Source: Thalassobacter stenotrophicus (lineage in GTDB: Bacteria; Pseudomonadota; Alphaproteobacteria; Rhodobacterales; Rhodobacteraceae). Taken from it: a stretch of DNA of 64,000 nucleotides. Shown in pieces: positions 63,892-64,000 of this stretch (position 1 is its first letter; the number at the start of each line of letters is the position of its first letter). The stretch covers positions 186,001-250,000 of the forward strand of contig NZ_CYRX01000010.1 of NCBI RefSeq assembly GCF_001458315.1, written 5' to 3'. The notes under the pieces are model-generated. The model worked only from the letters and a program-made list of their open reading frames with translations. It ran no database searches and had not been told where the DNA came from. A program made the position numbers and the translations under genes.

Positions 63892-64000
63892 CGCGCTCTC
63901 CTTCAACCAAGGCACGGGCTTGGAGTGCGGGCATTGCCCGACGCTCCCCTGTTGCGCCGCCCTGTCAGACAAGGTAATCGAGTAGAACGACCCGCCAGAT

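Overview
The window is ordinary, densely coded chromosome of an alphaproteobacterium of the Rhodobacterales (roseobacter/Rhodobacter group). No genus can be named from the sequence alone. Support for the group: the pyruvate dehydrogenase E1 beta carries its own lipoyl domain, two proteins end in VPLPA-CTERM sorting signals, class I fructose-bisphosphate aldolase sits with two gap genes and pgk, and there is a complete Rhodobacter-type gene transfer agent (GTA) cluster. I saw no rRNA, tRNA, CRISPR array, insertion sequence or integrase.

Layout. 1-2.5 kb: the end of a branched-chain/amide-type ABC uptake operon (livF cut by the window edge, livG, substrate-binding protein). 2.7-6.2 kb: a periplasmic sugar dehydrogenase, a small DUF1127-like gene, pyrC and pyrE. 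6.5-14.8 kb: dnaB with DnaA-box-like sites upstream, alr coupled to an Mla-like lipid ABC pair and a PqiA-like protein, radA, cvpA, purF. 14.9-19.6 kb: bioY, an atypical SDR, zapA with a coiled-coil partner, tkt. 19.8-31.4 kb: a VPLPA-CTERM protein, a DUF808 protein, two non-identical gap genes around a tiny membrane protein gene, pgk, class I fba, an FtsB-like gene, pdhABC, cysE. The promoters of gap1, gap2 and fba share a LacI-family-like operator, so lower glycolysis/gluconeogenesis looks co-regulated.

31.5-45.5 kb (minus strand): an intact GTA structural operon of 17 genes, g1 to g15 plus g3.5 and g10.1. It encodes small and large terminase, portal, protease, capsid, connectors, tail tube, a short tape measure, distal tail, hub, peptidase and a megatron tip protein. 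There is no integrase, replication, repressor or lysis gene inside it, as expected of a domesticated particle. Unexplained signals lie inside it: a 12-bp palindrome within the likely promoter, an intrinsic-terminator-like hairpin between terminase and portal, and a stable hairpin just after the capsid gene.

45.7-50.5 kb: mltG, fabF, acpP, fabG, fabD. 50.7-53.5 kb: a cytochrome b561-YceI fusion, a VPLPA-CTERM protein with a Cys/Gln pair resembling thioester adhesin domains, and a stand-alone YceI. 53.8-55 kb: rpsF-rpsR-rplI. 55.1-56.6 kb: a small ArsR/permease operon with two matching operator-like palindromes. 56.6-64 kb: tig, a MarR regulator, sdhE with an XRE regulator, a class I aminotransferase, a MATE exporter, a DUF533/TerB-like protein and a YceD/DUF177 protein.

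The strongest leads are the internal control elements of the GTA operon, the thioester-like surface protein, the ArsR operon with vicinal cysteines, the gap pair that differs at the coenzyme-selecting residue, and a short intergenic element found four times. All functions are from reading the sequence; no database search was run.
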